From contig CAIXUG010000056.1 of the NCBI GenBank assembly GCA_903922605.1, forward strand, positions 62,001 through 126,000: 64,000 nucleotides of DNA, given 5' to 3'. This DNA comes from an uncultured Verrucomicrobiota bacterium. GTDB lineage: Bacteria > Verrucomicrobiota > Verrucomicrobiia > Limisphaerales > UBA9464. Positions 16,404-27,370 of this stretch are shown here, piece by piece; positions within the stretch are counted from its first letter, which is position 1, and every line of letters begins with the position of its first letter. The notes below the pieces were generated by a model. That model made no database searches. It was not told the DNA's origin and was given only the letters and a program-made list of their open reading frames with translations. A program made the position numbers and the translations under genes.

Positions 16404-19400
16404 ATGAACCTGATTTCCATCATCACCTCGGCGGACGACGCCACGCGCAACCAGTCGCTCGACGCCTTCGCGCGCCAGGCCAGTGTCGCGCAACTGCTGG
16501 AGGCCCGCACCCGGCTCGATACTTTCCGCCGTTCCGCCGAGAACCTGTACGAACGCGTCCGGGCGCTCTTTTTCCTCGCGAACATCCACCGCTACCACCT
16601 GCCGGCGAAGCTGCTCGCGGCGGCTTCGGCCACCAGTGGGGAGAGCGACGGAGCGGCCCCGGTGCTGATTCCCTTCCACGGCTTCGAGCAGTTGTTGGGA
16701 CGCCGTTTCGAGGAGGCGATCGACACCTTTCTGGCCGACCAGCAGGAGCATGGTCCGAGCGACGGGCTCAGCTCCGCGCTGGCGGCGGCTTACCACCGGC
16801 TCGCCTTTCAGACACTCGCCGACCAGGTCCGGCGGAGCGTCCGCACGGTGCGCGGCAACCAGTGGATGTTCCGCATGGGACATCCCGCCGACCAGCCGCT
16901 CCGCATCCGGCCCGAGCTGTTGCAGCGCAGCGCCGACGGCACATTCCCGATCCTGCGCGAGCAGACGCCCGTGCGCATGGACCTCACGCATTCGGCGTGG
17001 TCCGACATCTTCTTCCTCGGCATGGATTTCCCCGAGGGCGCGAAAGTCATCAACATCTCTGTCGATCTCGGGGTGCACGGGCGCGACGCCGCGCCGCGTC
17101 CGCCGGTCAGCGCGTGGCTGCGGGTGATCGACGAACCGGTGCTGCGCCTCACCTCGGTCGATCTCGGCGCGACGGCGGACATCAGCGCACTCAGCGACGT
17201 CTTTGATTTTGCGAAGGATTATCTCGGTCTGCTGAAGGCGGCGGTCATCGCCTCGGGCATCATCCCGCCGGGGATCGAGGGCTCAGGACATTCGCTCGCG
17301 GAACTGCTGGCCAATATTGTCGGCCCGGGACGCGGCCTGGAGATCGTCTCCAGCGTGAACGACATCCCCAAGGGCTCGCGGCTCGCGGTGAGCACGAACC
17401 TGCTGGGCTCGCTCATCAGCGTGTGCATGCGCGCCACCGGGCAGACCAGCGGTGGAATCGGTCAGCCGGGCGAGACATTGCCGGGGCTCATCGGAGCGCT
17501 TTCGGAGCCCGATCGCCGGCTTGTCCTCGCGCGCGCGCTGCTCGGTGAATGGCTGGGTGGCTCGGGCGGCGGTTGGCAGGATTCCGGCGGAGTCTGGCCC
17601 GGCATCAAGCTCATCACGGGCGTGCCGTCGGCGGAGGGCGATCCCGAGTTTGGCATCTCGCGCGGGCGTCTCATGCCGGTGCATCACGTTTTCAGCCGTG
17701 AGGAAATTCCGGAGTCCGCCCGCCAGGCGTTGATGGATTCGCTCGTTGTCGTCCACGGCGGCATGGCCCAGAACGTCGGGCCGATTCTGGAGATGGTGAC
17801 CGAGAAATACCTGCTGCGTTCCGAGGCCGAATGGCTGGGCCGTCAGGATGCCCTCAGCGTGCTCGACGAGGTCATTTCCGCGCTCAAGCGCAGCGACATC
17901 CGGGCGCTCGGTGCGGCCACCACGCGCAACTTCCGCCAGCCCATTCAGGCGATCATCCCGTGGGCCTCGACCTATTTCACCGAGCAGCTCATCGCCAAGT
18001 GCGAGCGCGAATTCGGCGGCGATTTCTGGGGCTTCTGGATGCTCGGCGGGATGTCCGGCGGCGGCATGGGTTTTATTTTTGCGCCGCACCGCAAACTGGA
18101 GGCGCAGGACCGCCTCCGGGAGATCATGCTGGAAACGAAGCACGAGCTGAGCGCCTCCTTGCCCTTCGCGATGGACCCGGTGGTCTTCGACTACGCCATC
18201 AACGAACATGGCACCTATGCGGACCTGCTCAGCGGCGATGACGCGCTCATGCCGGCCGGATATTACGCGCTCACGCTGCCCCGGCTTATTCGCACGAACC
18301 GCGCGGAGCTGCCGGCAACCCGGCGCACGGAGCTGGACAAGTTCGGTGCCGCCGCGCGCACGCGTCCCGAGCTGCGCGGCATGGTGCAGACGCTCTTCGA
18401 CGTGCTGCTGCCGCGCGGCAAGTCGGGCAAAGCCGATGGCGCAACCCTGCAGGAACTGCTGGAGCAGAACGGCTTCGACCGCACCCAGCACGAGCAGATC
18501 CGCACCGACCTGAAGGAAGGCCGCATCGGCCTCGCGCAAAACCGGCTGCGCGCCGACACGCAGATCGAGGATGTGAAGGCGGGTGACGTGACGGATTTCA
18601 CATTGCCCGCCATCCGTACCCAAGTGACGCGCCAGGGCGAGGCCGCCCTGCGCAATGGCGAGTTGGCCATCGTGACGCTGGCGGCCGGGGCGGGTTCCCG
18701 TTGGACCGGCGGCGCGGGCACCTGCAAGGCCCTGCACCCGTACGCCAAGCTCGGCGGCCACCATCGCACCTTCATCGAGACGCACCTGGCCAAGTCTCGC
18801 CAGGCCAGCCGGGTGTTTGGAGCGACCATCCCGCATATTTTTACCACGAGCTACCTGACGCAGGGGCCGACCGCCGAGTTCCTCGCCCGGATGGGAAATT
18901 ACGGGTACGAAGGACCGCTGCACCTTTCACCGGGCAAGAGTGTCGGCCTGCGGATGATTCCGACGGTGCGCGACCTGCGCTTCCAGTGGGAGGAAATGCC
19001 CCAGCAGGTGCTCGACGTGCAGCAGCAGAAGGTCCGCGAGAGCCTGCGGGCGGCCCTCATGAACTGGGCCCACGCCGCCGGGGAAACGGGCGACTACACC
19101 GACAACATCCCGCTCCAGTGCCTGCATCCGGTCGGCCATTTTTACGAGCTGCCCAATCTGCTCCGCAACGGCGTGCTCGCACAGCTGCTTGCAGAACGTC
19201 CGCAACTCCGCTGGCTGTTGCTGCATAACATCGACACCCTCGGGGCCGGCGCCGATGCCGAACTGCTCGGCCAGCATATCCTAAGCGGTGCCTGCCTGAC
19301 CTTCGAGATGATCACTCGTCGCTTGGAAGACCGGGGTGGTGGCCTGGCCCGGGTGAATGGCCGTCCACGTCTGGTCGAGGGTCTCGCCATGCCGCGCGAG

Positions 19401-19814
19401 GAGGATGAGTTCCGGCTGAGCTACTACAACTCGATGACGACCTGGATCGACCTCGACCAACTGCTGGCCGCGATGGGCCTGACCCGCGACGACGTGCGAC
19501 TGGCCGGCGCCTCATCCGCTGCCGACCATCAGGAAAAGATCACCGCCGCCATTCGTGCTTTGGCCGCGAAGCTGCCCACCTACATCACCGTGAAGGACGT
19601 GAAGAAGCGGTGGGGGCATGGTCAGGAAGACGTCTTCCCGGTGGCGCAGTTCGAGAAGCTGTGGGGCGACCTGACCGCCCTGCCGGAGATCAACACGCAG
19701 TTTGTGGTGGTGCCCCGGTTGCGCGGCCAGCAGCTCAAGGACCAGGCCCAGCTCGACGGCTGGCTGCGCGACGGTTCAGCGGCGTATGTCGAAGGATTGT
19801 GCGAATGGGAGTGA
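16404..19814 (+). CDS. Bifunctional GHMP-type sugar kinase / UDP-sugar pyrophosphorylase fusion
   Basis: 1136 residues. Residues about 185-690 resemble fucokinase-type GHMP kinases: RMDLTHSAWSDIFF near 191 corresponds to the substrate-binding RIDXXGGWSDTPP segment, DIPKGSRLAVSTN near 320 to the phosphate-binding loop (normally PXGSGLGTSS, here degenerate), and GGMSGGGMGF near 548 to the C-terminal glycine-rich motif. From about residue 750, LAAGAGSRWTGGAGTCKAL starts a UDPGP-type pyrophosphorylase, with HNIDTLGAGADAELLG as its metal/uridine region. The order is kinase then pyrophosphorylase, the reverse of the Bacteroides/plant FKP enzyme. The expected job is salvage of a free sugar to sugar-1-phosphate and then NDP-sugar. 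The first 185 residues are unassigned. Substrate unknown. Confidence 0.78.
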   Translation: MNLISIITSADDATRNQSLDAFARQASVAQLLEARTRLDTFRRSAENLYERVRALFFLANIHRYHLPAKLLAAASATSGESDGAAPVLIPFHGFEQLLGRRFEEAIDTFLADQQEHGPSDGLSSALAAAYHRLAFQTLADQVRRSVRTVRGNQWMFRMGHPADQPLRIRPELLQRSADGTFPILREQTPVRMDLTHSAWSDIFFLGMDFPEGAKVINISVDLGVHGRDAAPRPPVSAWLRVIDEPVLRLTSVDLGATADISALSDVFDFAKDYLGLLKAAVIASGIIPPGIEGSGHSLAELLANIVGPGRGLEIVSSVNDIPKGSRLAVSTNLLGSLISVCMRATGQTSGGIGQPGETLPGLIGALSEPDRRLVLARALLGEWLGGSGGGWQDSGGVWPGIKLITGVPSAEGDPEFGISRGRLMPVHHVFSREEIPESARQALMDSLVVVHGGMAQNVGPILEMVTEKYLLRSEAEWLGRQDALSVLDEVISALKRSDIRALGAATTRNFRQPIQAIIPWASTYFTEQLIAKCEREFGGDFWGFWMLGGMSGGGMGFIFAPHRKLEAQDRLREIMLETKHELSASLPFAMDPVVFDYAINEHGTYADLLSGDDALMPAGYYALTLPRLIRTNRAELPATRRTELDKFGAAARTRPELRGMVQTLFDVLLPRGKSGKADGATLQELLEQNGFDRTQHEQIRTDLKEGRIGLAQNRLRADTQIEDVKAGDVTDFTLPAIRTQVTRQGEAALRNGELAIVTLAAGAGSRWTGGAGTCKALHPYAKLGGHHRTFIETHLAKSRQASRVFGATIPHIFTTSYLTQGPTAEFLARMGNYGYEGPLHLSPGKSVGLRMIPTVRDLRFQWEEMPQQVLDVQQQKVRESLRAALMNWAHAAGETGDYTDNIPLQCLHPVGHFYELPNLLRNGVLAQLLAERPQLRWLLLHNIDTLGAGADAELLGQHILSGACLTFEMITRRLEDRGGGLARVNGRPRLVEGLAMPREEDEFRLSYYNSMTTWIDLDQLLAAMGLTRDDVRLAGASSAADHQEKITAAIRALAAKLPTYITVKDVKKRWGHGQEDVFPVAQFEKLWGDLTALPEINTQFVVVPRLRGQQLKDQAQLDGWLRDGSAAYVEGLCEWE

Positions 19815-19882
19815 GGGGGTGGGCAGCGTGCCTGGTCAAAACCAAGTGTCACCTCGTTGGAATTGCGAATCAGAGTTAACTG

Positions 19883-20158
19883 CTAGTTCTTCACCGTTTT
19901 CCAGTCACCGCGCCGTACGCAAAACTCAAATTCTGCCTGCCGCATGGCCTTCTCTTCCGTTTCGTGGTGGGTATCGGTGAGTTCGTTGCCAGTCTCGTCA
20001 AGATACAGCAGGTAGTAGCCGGGATCAGCGCCGATCTGTGCGATCTGGAGCTGCGTTATCGACCTAATCTTTTTGCCATCCTGCCAATGGGTGGTTTTGC
20101 CGGTCGGTTTGTGGTGATCGGCAAGGACGACATTCCACAATATTCGTTGGTTACTCAT
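19883..20158 (-). CDS. Hypothetical protein
   Basis: 91 residues from the ATG at 20158, preferred over an ATG at 20164 because AAGGA lies eight bases upstream of it. The sequence (MSNQRILWNVVLADHHKP, later IGADPGYYLLYLDETGNELTDTHHETEEKAM) reads as a compact alpha/beta protein with no signal peptide or membrane segment. No family recognised. It is transcribed against its neighbours, is flanked by gaps without repeats and is somewhat less GC-rich than the neighbouring genes, so it may be an acquired gene. The following 256 bp (20159-20414) show nothing identifiable. Confidence 0.65.
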   Translation of the reverse strand: MSNQRILWNVVLADHHKPTGKTTHWQDGKKIRSITQLQIAQIGADPGYYLLYLDETGNELTDTHHETEEKAMRQAEFEFCVRRGDWKTVKN

Positions 20159-20414
20159 GGGCATGATCCTTGAACAATACTGGCTCTTGCGTTTTCGACG
20201 ACCTGTCCGCCCTTTACGTCATATGCTCCGAAGTTATCCTGCAAGTCAGCGATGGTTCTGGCAATGCGGAGCAGAGAGCAGGCGGACTACGAGTAAGATC
20301 AGGATGGGACCCCGGGCCATCCCGAGTTGACAGGAACTTGGGCCGGCCATACTTCCTGCGCCCGGTCGGACCGCACCTACCGCCCGCCTTGGAAACCGTT
20401 ATCTGCCCTTCACT

Positions 20415-21545
20415 GTGAATTTTTCTCGCCCCCTGCGTTTGATCCTTGGCTGTTTCGCCGTGCTCACGGGAACGGGGGGCGGGCGGCTGCTGGCAGGGGA
20501 TCCGTTTGTGCCGAAGGTGGCCATCTTTGTGGACAACCATGCTGGCAAGGAGCTGGAGGACAAGGTGGACGTGATGACCGACCTGCTCACCACCCGGGTG
20601 ACGGGCAAAGGCTTCGCGGTCATCGCACGGTCAAACGTGTTGGAGGTGATCAACCGTATCGGTGGCGGCAAGGAAATGGAGAAGCAGCTCAGCAGCCAGA
20701 CTTCCGCCAAGGCGCTCGCCCGAAACCTGGGCGCGGACCTGATCCTCAAGGCCAGTCTGGCCAGCCTCGGAGTCGAGCCGAAGACGTTTATCAGCGACAC
20801 CGACGAAACCTACGCCTTGCGCGTCAGCTACCTGCTGCTGGATTTGTACGGGAATGGCTCCTTGGCAGGTGACACGGTCAAGATCCTGAAGCCCATCCAC
20901 GCCACTCCCGGCAAGCCGGCCGTCATCGGGGAGTTCATCAACGGCCTGCTCGGCGAAGCCGGAGATCGGATCGCGCACATCTTGCCGCCGATGCGTTCCG
21001 TGCCCCCGGCTGACTCCGCCAAGACCACGCTGGCGGAGGTGCTGATCTCCTGTTGGGAACGCGGCGGGGCGACTGTGCCCGACTTTCGCCTTCTGCCCGA
21101 TGGGCGGGTCGTGCGGCACAGCACCAATTCGTTTGGCCTGCAGGTAATGGATGTGAAAGTCGAAGTGAACGGGCAGGTGCTTGGTTTTGCGCCGGGAAAG
21201 TTCAAGACGCCGCGCGCGATTGAAAAGTCCCGCCTCAGTCGGGAGGGTTTCCAACCGTCGGAAGGCACGATGAGCGTCTTGTCCGGAGACCGGCTCGAGG
21301 TGCTGCTGCAGATGGACGAGGCGCGCGCCAGCCGGCTGACGAACAGCATGAAGTTCCTGGCCGGCTTGGAATCCGGCAAAAAACTGACACCTGCCCAGTT
21401 GACCGCCCTTGAAGGCTTTCAGGAGGTGCTGCATCAGAACGGCCTCAAGGTGGAGTCCAAAGACGATGCCCGGACCGACCCGAAGACGGAGGGCGTGCCG
21501 CTCTTTGATGAAGCCGCAATCGGCCAGTTGAAGCGGCTGCCCTGA
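20415..21545 (+). CDS. Secreted protein with a CsgG/LpoB-like N-terminal domain
   Basis: 376 residues from a GTG at 20415. A signal peptide (LRLILGCFAVLTGTGGGRLLAG) is followed by VAIFVDNHAGKELEDKVDVMTDLLTTRVTGKGFAVIARSNVLEVI and later NLGADLILKASLASLG. This pattern of a strand, a helix, a G-F-V-I-R strand and a GADLI strand is that of the CsgG/LpoB/FlgO-like periplasmic fold. The C-terminal 200 residues are unassigned. It is probably periplasmic or outer-membrane associated. The family relation is judged by eye and would need a profile search (CsgG, LpoB, FlgO models) to confirm. Confidence 0.55.
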   Translation: MNFSRPLRLILGCFAVLTGTGGGRLLAGDPFVPKVAIFVDNHAGKELEDKVDVMTDLLTTRVTGKGFAVIARSNVLEVINRIGGGKEMEKQLSSQTSAKALARNLGADLILKASLASLGVEPKTFISDTDETYALRVSYLLLDLYGNGSLAGDTVKILKPIHATPGKPAVIGEFINGLLGEAGDRIAHILPPMRSVPPADSAKTTLAEVLISCWERGGATVPDFRLLPDGRVVRHSTNSFGLQVMDVKVEVNGQVLGFAPGKFKTPRAIEKSRLSREGFQPSEGTMSVLSGDRLEVLLQMDEARASRLTNSMKFLAGLESGKKLTPAQLTALEGFQEVLHQNGLKVESKDDARTDPKTEGVPLFDEAAIGQLKRLP

Positions 21546-21681
21546 AGAGGGTCCCACGGTCATCCTCACCGGCATCCGGAACGGCCTGGAGATGTGGGGT
21601 TGAGAAAGCGATTGCCAAGGCCGGCATGCGTTCCGGAGCGGACTGGTTTTCCTGTCTGATCCGCACCGACGCAGCTTCGTT

Positions 21682-22068
21682 TCAGTAGCGGGCCGTGACC
21701 GGTTTTTCTTCGCCCGTCCGCTGGGGCACTGCATGGCCCGGATGGGCCGTCTTGGTCGCGCCCGGTCGGCGGGGCCGACGGGATTTGCTGAGGTGCCGGT
21801 TCACGTCCGGCAGGAGCAACAGGATGATCAGGGGCGGCAGCAGGCCAAACACGGCGGTCAGCAGGATGGCGCTGCTGTGCCCCTTCGATTTCGCCAGGCA
21901 AGAGCAGCCAAAGGCGTAGACGAGGAACAGAACCATCCCCGCCAGCAGCAGCCAGGCGGAGTCCACCTCCCGGCGCTCCAGCGGCTCGCGCACCAGAAAC
22001 AGCGCAACCATTCCGGCGAGCGAGGCGGAGATTAAAACCGCCGCCTTGTTGCGTTCTTCAACAATCAC
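21682..22068 (-). CDS. Hypothetical inner-membrane protein (three TM segments)
   Basis: 128 residues from a GTG at 22068. Three hydrophobic segments (AAVLISASLAGMVALFLV, WLLLAGMVLFLVYAFGC and ILLTAVFGLLPPLIILLLL) precede a basic, Pro/Arg-rich tail (RRPRRPGATKTAHPGH), so the C-terminus should face the cytoplasm or contact nucleic acid or lipid head groups. It is divergent from kdsB across 92 bp. No family recognised. Confidence 0.6.
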   Translation of the reverse strand: MIVEERNKAAVLISASLAGMVALFLVREPLERREVDSAWLLLAGMVLFLVYAFGCSCLAKSKGHSSAILLTAVFGLLPPLIILLLLPDVNRHLSKSRRPRRPGATKTAHPGHAVPQRTGEEKPVTARY

Positions 22069-22160
22069 GCCGCTCCTGACGTGTCCCGAAGGGCTTTTGT
22101 TACAGCCCGGCGGCAGAAACCTGCTTTTTTTGTGCGGAAGCCCGTCGCAGAGTCGGGGCC

Positions 22161-22904
22161 GTGAATCTCATCGGTGTCATTCCCGCCCGCTTTGCCTCGA
22201 CCCGGTTTCCCGGCAAGCCGCTGCATCTCATTGCCGGCAAACCACTCATCCAGCATGTCGTGGAACGTTGCCGGCTCGCCCGTTCGTTGATGGATGTGAT
22301 CGTGGCGACGGATGATACGCGCATCGCCGAAGTGGCGGCGAAGTTTTGCCGGGTGGAAATGACCCGGGACGACCACCCCAGCGGCACCGACCGGATCGCG
22401 GAGGTTGCGTCACGGGTTTCGGCCGAGGGCTATGTGAACATCCAGGGGGACGAGCCGCTGATGGACCCGGCCGTGATCGATGCCGTGGCCGCCGGCCTGG
22501 CCGGCAGTGAAATGTCCACGGCAGCCACGCCGATCCGTGACCTGGCCGAGTATGACAATCCCAACGTGGTGAAGGCCGTGGTGGCGGCGAACGGTCGCGC
22601 CCTCTATTTCTCGCGGCGCACGATCCCCTACCTGCGCGATCTGGCCGCCAGGCCCGCCGCCGAACAGCTTGCTGCCTTTCCCTTCCTCAAACACTTGGGC
22701 ATCTATGGTTACGGTCGGGAAACGCTGCTGCGGTTGGTGACTTTCCCGGTTTCGCCGCTGGAGGCCGCCGAAAAGCTGGAACAGCTCCGGGCCTTGGAAA
22801 ATGGGATCACCATCATGGTGGCCCGGGTCAACCACGACAGCGTGGGGGTGGATGTGCCGGCGGATGTGGCCCGGGTGGAGGCGCTGTTGAATTTTCGGGG
22901 CTGA
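22161..22904 (+). CDS. kdsB: 3-deoxy-manno-octulosonate cytidylyltransferase
   Basis: 247 residues from a GTG at 22161. The signature PARFASTRFPGKPL begins at residue 8, and VNIQGDEPLMDP contains the metal-binding Asp. FPFLKHLGIYGYGRETL and SPLEAAEKLEQLRALENG are the usual C-terminal segments. The enzyme activates Kdo as CMP-Kdo for transfer to lipid A, so the organism makes Kdo-containing LPS. Length is normal for KdsB. It lies near the glycan genes of this window but is separated from them by 14 kb. The downstream leftward gene ends 8 bp away. Confidence 0.96.
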   Translation: MNLIGVIPARFASTRFPGKPLHLIAGKPLIQHVVERCRLARSLMDVIVATDDTRIAEVAAKFCRVEMTRDDHPSGTDRIAEVASRVSAEGYVNIQGDEPLMDPAVIDAVAAGLAGSEMSTAATPIRDLAEYDNPNVVKAVVAANGRALYFSRRTIPYLRDLAARPAAEQLAAFPFLKHLGIYGYGRETLLRLVTFPVSPLEAAEKLEQLRALENGITIMVARVNHDSVGVDVPADVARVEALLNFRG

Positions 22905-22912
22905 GCGGCCGA

Positions 22913-24046
22913 TCAGTCCGGGGCGACCACCCGTACAAAATTGTCGATCGGAGGCCCATTCTCCAAATCCACCACCACATTGGTGCCTTTGGGAACCTGG
23001 ACGCTCCACTGCCGCCAATGCTGGAGATCGGCCGAGGTTTCCACGTTGTAGAGCCGCCCGGGCACGGCCTCGAACAACAGCCCGAGCCGATTGGTCGGAC
23101 CGGCGGAGTAGGGCCAGGTGACCGGAATGAGCGCGAGTCTGACCCGGGGCCCCGGCACCGGATCATAGCGCGGAGCGCGGTGGATGCCCCACGCGTATTG
23201 CGCGTAGTTGAAACCGTGCGGATCACTCACCGCCAACACAAAGCGGTCTCCGGCCTGGCCGACAAAGCGGATTTCGGAATAGTGCCTGTCCACCGGACCG
23301 GAGTCACCCACCAGAGAGAGCCCTTCGAGCCTCTCACCGCGAAAGAGTGCCGCTGTAATCAGGTAGCCACCGGCCTCCACCTCATAGGCACCGGTCTCCG
23401 GAGTCACAAACTCGAACCAGACGGAGGCAGTTTGGTTGACCGTCGGCTCATTGGCCTCCCGCGTGGCTCCGGCAGTGCGGAAGTTGGCACCCCCTGAGCC
23501 GTTGGTCAGCGTGACGAGCTGGCGATGGGCGAAGTCGTCGTTGGTGCTGGCGATGAAGAACGCACCCTGGCCCCCGAAGCTTTGGGCATTGGTAACGCCA
23601 GTGACATCCATGCGCAGGTGATACGTCACCCCCTGGTGGGCGTGAAATGAGGCGATGGCGATGTTGCCGGGGGAGGCTACAACGGACGACGATTCCAGCC
23701 GGAGGGCATCCAGCCGGTCGCCGGTAAAGACTGCCGCGTGAGGTCGGCCCTTTCCTCCGAAGCCGACATCGAAATTGCAGCCGGCATCGACCGGCGAGGT
23801 CCAGATGAACCAGGCGCTGTGCTCCGCCGGCATACCATCGTCTTCGGGTTCGCCCGGTTCGGAGGTGGCGGTGCTCAAAGTCTGCAAAAAACGGTAGCTG
23901 GAATAGAAATCAAGCCCGGAATCAGGACCGTAAACATACTTCGATGGCAGCTCCGCCGCCTGGGCGAAGTCATCATTGACCGGCGCGGCTCCGCGCGTCG
24001 GTCCGGCGGCGAGGAACAGCAGCAGGCAGAAGTGAAGGGTTTTCAC
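22913..24046 (-). CDS. Secreted protein with two tandem beta domains
   Basis: 377 residues from a GTG at 24046 that gives a clean signal peptide ([22 protein letters not shown]); an in-frame TTG at 24100 is less likely. Two related domains follow: one opening [12 protein letters not shown] with TSEPGEP and SAWFIWTSP, and one opening [11 protein letters not shown] with TREANEP and [11 protein letters not shown]. This NDDF...A/TREANEP...SVWF arrangement recurs in secreted verrucomicrobial proteins and resembles pre-peptidase C-terminal-like domains. The C-terminus [15 protein letters not shown] is the short end domain also frequent there. No catalytic residues are evident; a binding or structural cell-surface role is an inference. 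The gene is divergent from pyrG. Confidence 0.65.
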   Translation of the reverse strand: MKTLHFCLLLFLAAGPTRGAAPVNDDFAQAAELPSKYVYGPDSGLDFYSSYRFLQTLSTATSEPGEPEDDGMPAEHSAWFIWTSPVDAGCNFDVGFGGKGRPHAAVFTGDRLDALRLESSSVVASPGNIAIASFHAHQGVTYHLRMDVTGVTNAQSFGGQGAFFIASTNDDFAHRQLVTLTNGSGGANFRTAGATREANEPTVNQTASVWFEFVTPETGAYEVEAGGYLITAALFRGERLEGLSLVGDSGPVDRHYSEIRFVGQAGDRFVLAVSDPHGFNYAQYAWGIHRAPRYDPVPGPRVRLALIPVTWPYSAGPTNRLGLLFEAVPGRLYNVETSADLQHWRQWSVQVPKGTNVVVDLENGPPIDNFVRVVAPD

Positions 24047-24169
24047 AGGGAATCGCAAATCTGGGAAGCGCCGTGGAAGAGCAACGCGAATGCCAGTCAA
24101 AAGAGGGCGTCACCGACCCGTCACTTTCTTCTCGCCCCCTGCCGGGCACCCAAGGAAGCATGCAAGTCC

Positions 24170-25795
<1,626 letters not shown>

Positions 25796-25848
25796 GCCCG
25801 GGCCGGGGATTCCCGTAACCGTGCCGGCTGGCGAGCGTCATCGTCAGT

Positions 25849-26592
25849 ATGCGTCCACCGGCCGGTTTCCCCGGAAGATCAGCATTTACGCTCATCGAGC
25901 TGCTCGTGGTTATCGCCATCATCGCGATCCTCGCGGGCATGCTGCTGCCCTCCTTGAGCGCGGCCAAAGGCGCGGCCAACAAGATCTCCTGCGTGAATGG
26001 CCTGCGGCAGCTCGGGCTGGCCTCCCGGATGTATGTGGACGAATTCCAGGGCAATTTCCCGCCGCGCACCAGCGCCTCACGCTGGCCCACGCTGCTCCTG
26101 CCGTATTACCGGGAACTGAAGATGCTCCATTGCCCGACCGACGTCGCCAAGCCAACGAACCTGGTCCAGAAGACCCTCGACACCAACAAGTACCCCGCCG
26201 AGGTGGCACCCCGCAGCTACATCGCCAACGGCTGGAACGACTACTTCCGCACCAAGGTTCCCGATGGCCGGTGGCTGAACTTCCGCAGCAACGGCAGCGA
26301 CCTCCTCGTGATGAACGAGAGCCAGGTCCAGCAGACCTCCGAGACCGTGCTGCTGGGGGAGAAGGACAAGAGTTCGGGCCACTTCTTCATGGATTTCGAC
26401 ACGTATGACGACCTGCTGCAGCTCGACCAGAACCGGCATTCCACCTCGGTGAAGAAAGGGCGGGGCGGCGGCTCGAACTACGCGATGACCGACGGCAGCG
26501 TGCAGTTCCTCAAGTTCGGCAAATCGCTTTCCCCCGTGAACCTGTGGGCGGTGACGCCCGCCGCCCGAAACCTGCCGATGGCCCTGCAATGA
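25849..26592 (+). CDS. Prepilin-type N-terminal cleavage/methylation protein (type II secretion/pilin-like)
   Basis: 247 residues from the ATG at 25849. After a basic leader ([12 protein letters not shown]) comes [20 protein letters not shown], a textbook type IV pilin N-terminal helix with the conserved Glu at position 5 of the mature protein. The rest has the H-X9-DG ending ([18 protein letters not shown]) characteristic of the very large xenologue family of such proteins in Verrucomicrobiota, Planctomycetes and Lentisphaerae. These are cleaved by prepilin peptidase and assembled or displayed at the envelope; individual functions are unknown. It precedes a membrane-anchored Gly/Arg-rich protein on the same strand by 25 bp. 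Confidence 0.92.
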   Translation: MRPPAGFPGRSAFTLIELLVVIAIIAILAGMLLPSLSAAKGAANKISCVNGLRQLGLASRMYVDEFQGNFPPRTSASRWPTLLLPYYRELKMLHCPTDVAKPTNLVQKTLDTNKYPAEVAPRSYIANGWNDYFRTKVPDGRWLNFRSNGSDLLVMNESQVQQTSETVLLGEKDKSSGHFFMDFDTYDDLLQLDQNRHSTSVKKGRGGGSNYAMTDGSVQFLKFGKSLSPVNLWAVTPAARNLPMALQ

Positions 26593-26617
26593 AACCGTCT
26601 GCGATCTGCCTACGTCT

Positions 26618-27295
26618 ATGAACAAACGCATCTGGCTCCTGATCACCATCACGGTCGTGCTGGCGGGCGCTTACGTGGTGTTCTTCACCGACTGGCTGAA
26701 CCCGACGCCCATCACGATCCTCACCGAGCTGCGCATGCCTTCCCGTTTTGGCCGGGGAGGGCCGGGGGGCCAGGGCAGTCAGCGGGGCAATTTCCGGAAC
26801 GGCGGTGACAACAACGCCCGGCCCGAAGGACGCACCCGCAATGGCCAGAACCGGCGCAACGGCCAGGGTGGTCAGGGTGGTAACCGCCCCGAGCGGGCGG
26901 ACGCGGGCGGCGGCGCAGAGGCAGGCGGGCGTCCCCGTCGGCAGGGCGGCGGCAATGCTGGTGAAGCCTCCGACAAACCGACCGTCTATACGGTGAGTTT
27001 TGCCTTCGACGACAGCTATCCGCTGACCTCGGTCAAGGTGGTGGAGGCGGCCAAGTCGGGACATCCCCACGTCGTCTGGAGCCTGGTCAATGACGGCGAG
27101 CCGCGCGGCACCAAGGCGCTGGTGTACGGGATGGCGGTGCGGGGCATGAAGTTCGCCCCGAATTACAACCGCATCGAACCTTTGGAAGCGGGCGTCGAAT
27201 ACGAGCTGCAGGTGGCGGCCGGCCGGCACAAGGGCAAGGTGACCTTCCACACCAAGGAACTGCCACCACCCGAGGAGCCGGCCCCAGAGAACTGA
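26618..27295 (+). CDS. Membrane-anchored Gly/Arg/Asn-rich protein with C-terminal beta domain
   Basis: 225 residues. A single N-terminal hydrophobic segment (IWLLITITVVLAGAYVVFF) is followed by about 80 residues rich in Gly, Arg, Asn and Gln (residues about 42-120). The C-terminal 100 residues read as a beta sandwich ending in a short Pro/Glu-rich tail (PPPEEPAPEN). The low-complexity linker looks like a flexible spacer exposed outside the cytoplasm. It is adjacent to the pilin-like gene, 25 bp apart, which suggests joint transcription. No family recognised. Confidence 0.6.
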   Translation: MNKRIWLLITITVVLAGAYVVFFTDWLNPTPITILTELRMPSRFGRGGPGGQGSQRGNFRNGGDNNARPEGRTRNGQNRRNGQGGQGGNRPERADAGGGAEAGGRPRRQGGGNAGEASDKPTVYTVSFAFDDSYPLTSVKVVEAAKSGHPHVVWSLVNDGEPRGTKALVYGMAVRGMKFAPNYNRIEPLEAGVEYELQVAAGRHKGKVTFHTKELPPPEEPAPEN

Positions 27296-27314
27296 CTGTC
27301 CCAGACGTCAGCGT

Positions 27315-27347
27315 AAAAAAACACGCCGCACCTGATGGTGCGGCGTG
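27315..27347 (-). terminator. Intrinsic terminator of the Ala/Lys-rich lipoprotein gene
   Basis: A perfect 11 bp stem CACGCCGCACC / GGTGCGGCGTG with a TGAT loop (27322-27347) is flanked on the low-coordinate side by a run of seven A (27315-27321), which reads as U7 on the minus strand. It ends the leftward transcript of the gene at 27371 and, as a strong hairpin between convergent genes, may also affect the rightward one. Confidence 0.85.
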
Positions 27348-27370
27348 GCGGGAAATTCGCTCCCTGGGAT

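Noticed and set aside
17283-18923. 546-codon leftward open frame inside the kinase/pyrophosphorylase gene
   Set aside because: Antisense shadow without domain pattern; the plus-strand frame has clear motifs throughout.
20170-20418. 82-codon rightward frame with a TTG start
   Set aside because: No ribosome-binding site, no family pattern, and composition unlike neighbouring genes; the gap was left unannotated.
22099-22130. Hairpin with T7 upstream of kdsB
   Set aside because: GCAG-AAAC-CTGC has only four base pairs before the T run and no gene on that strand ends upstream, so a terminator is not supported.
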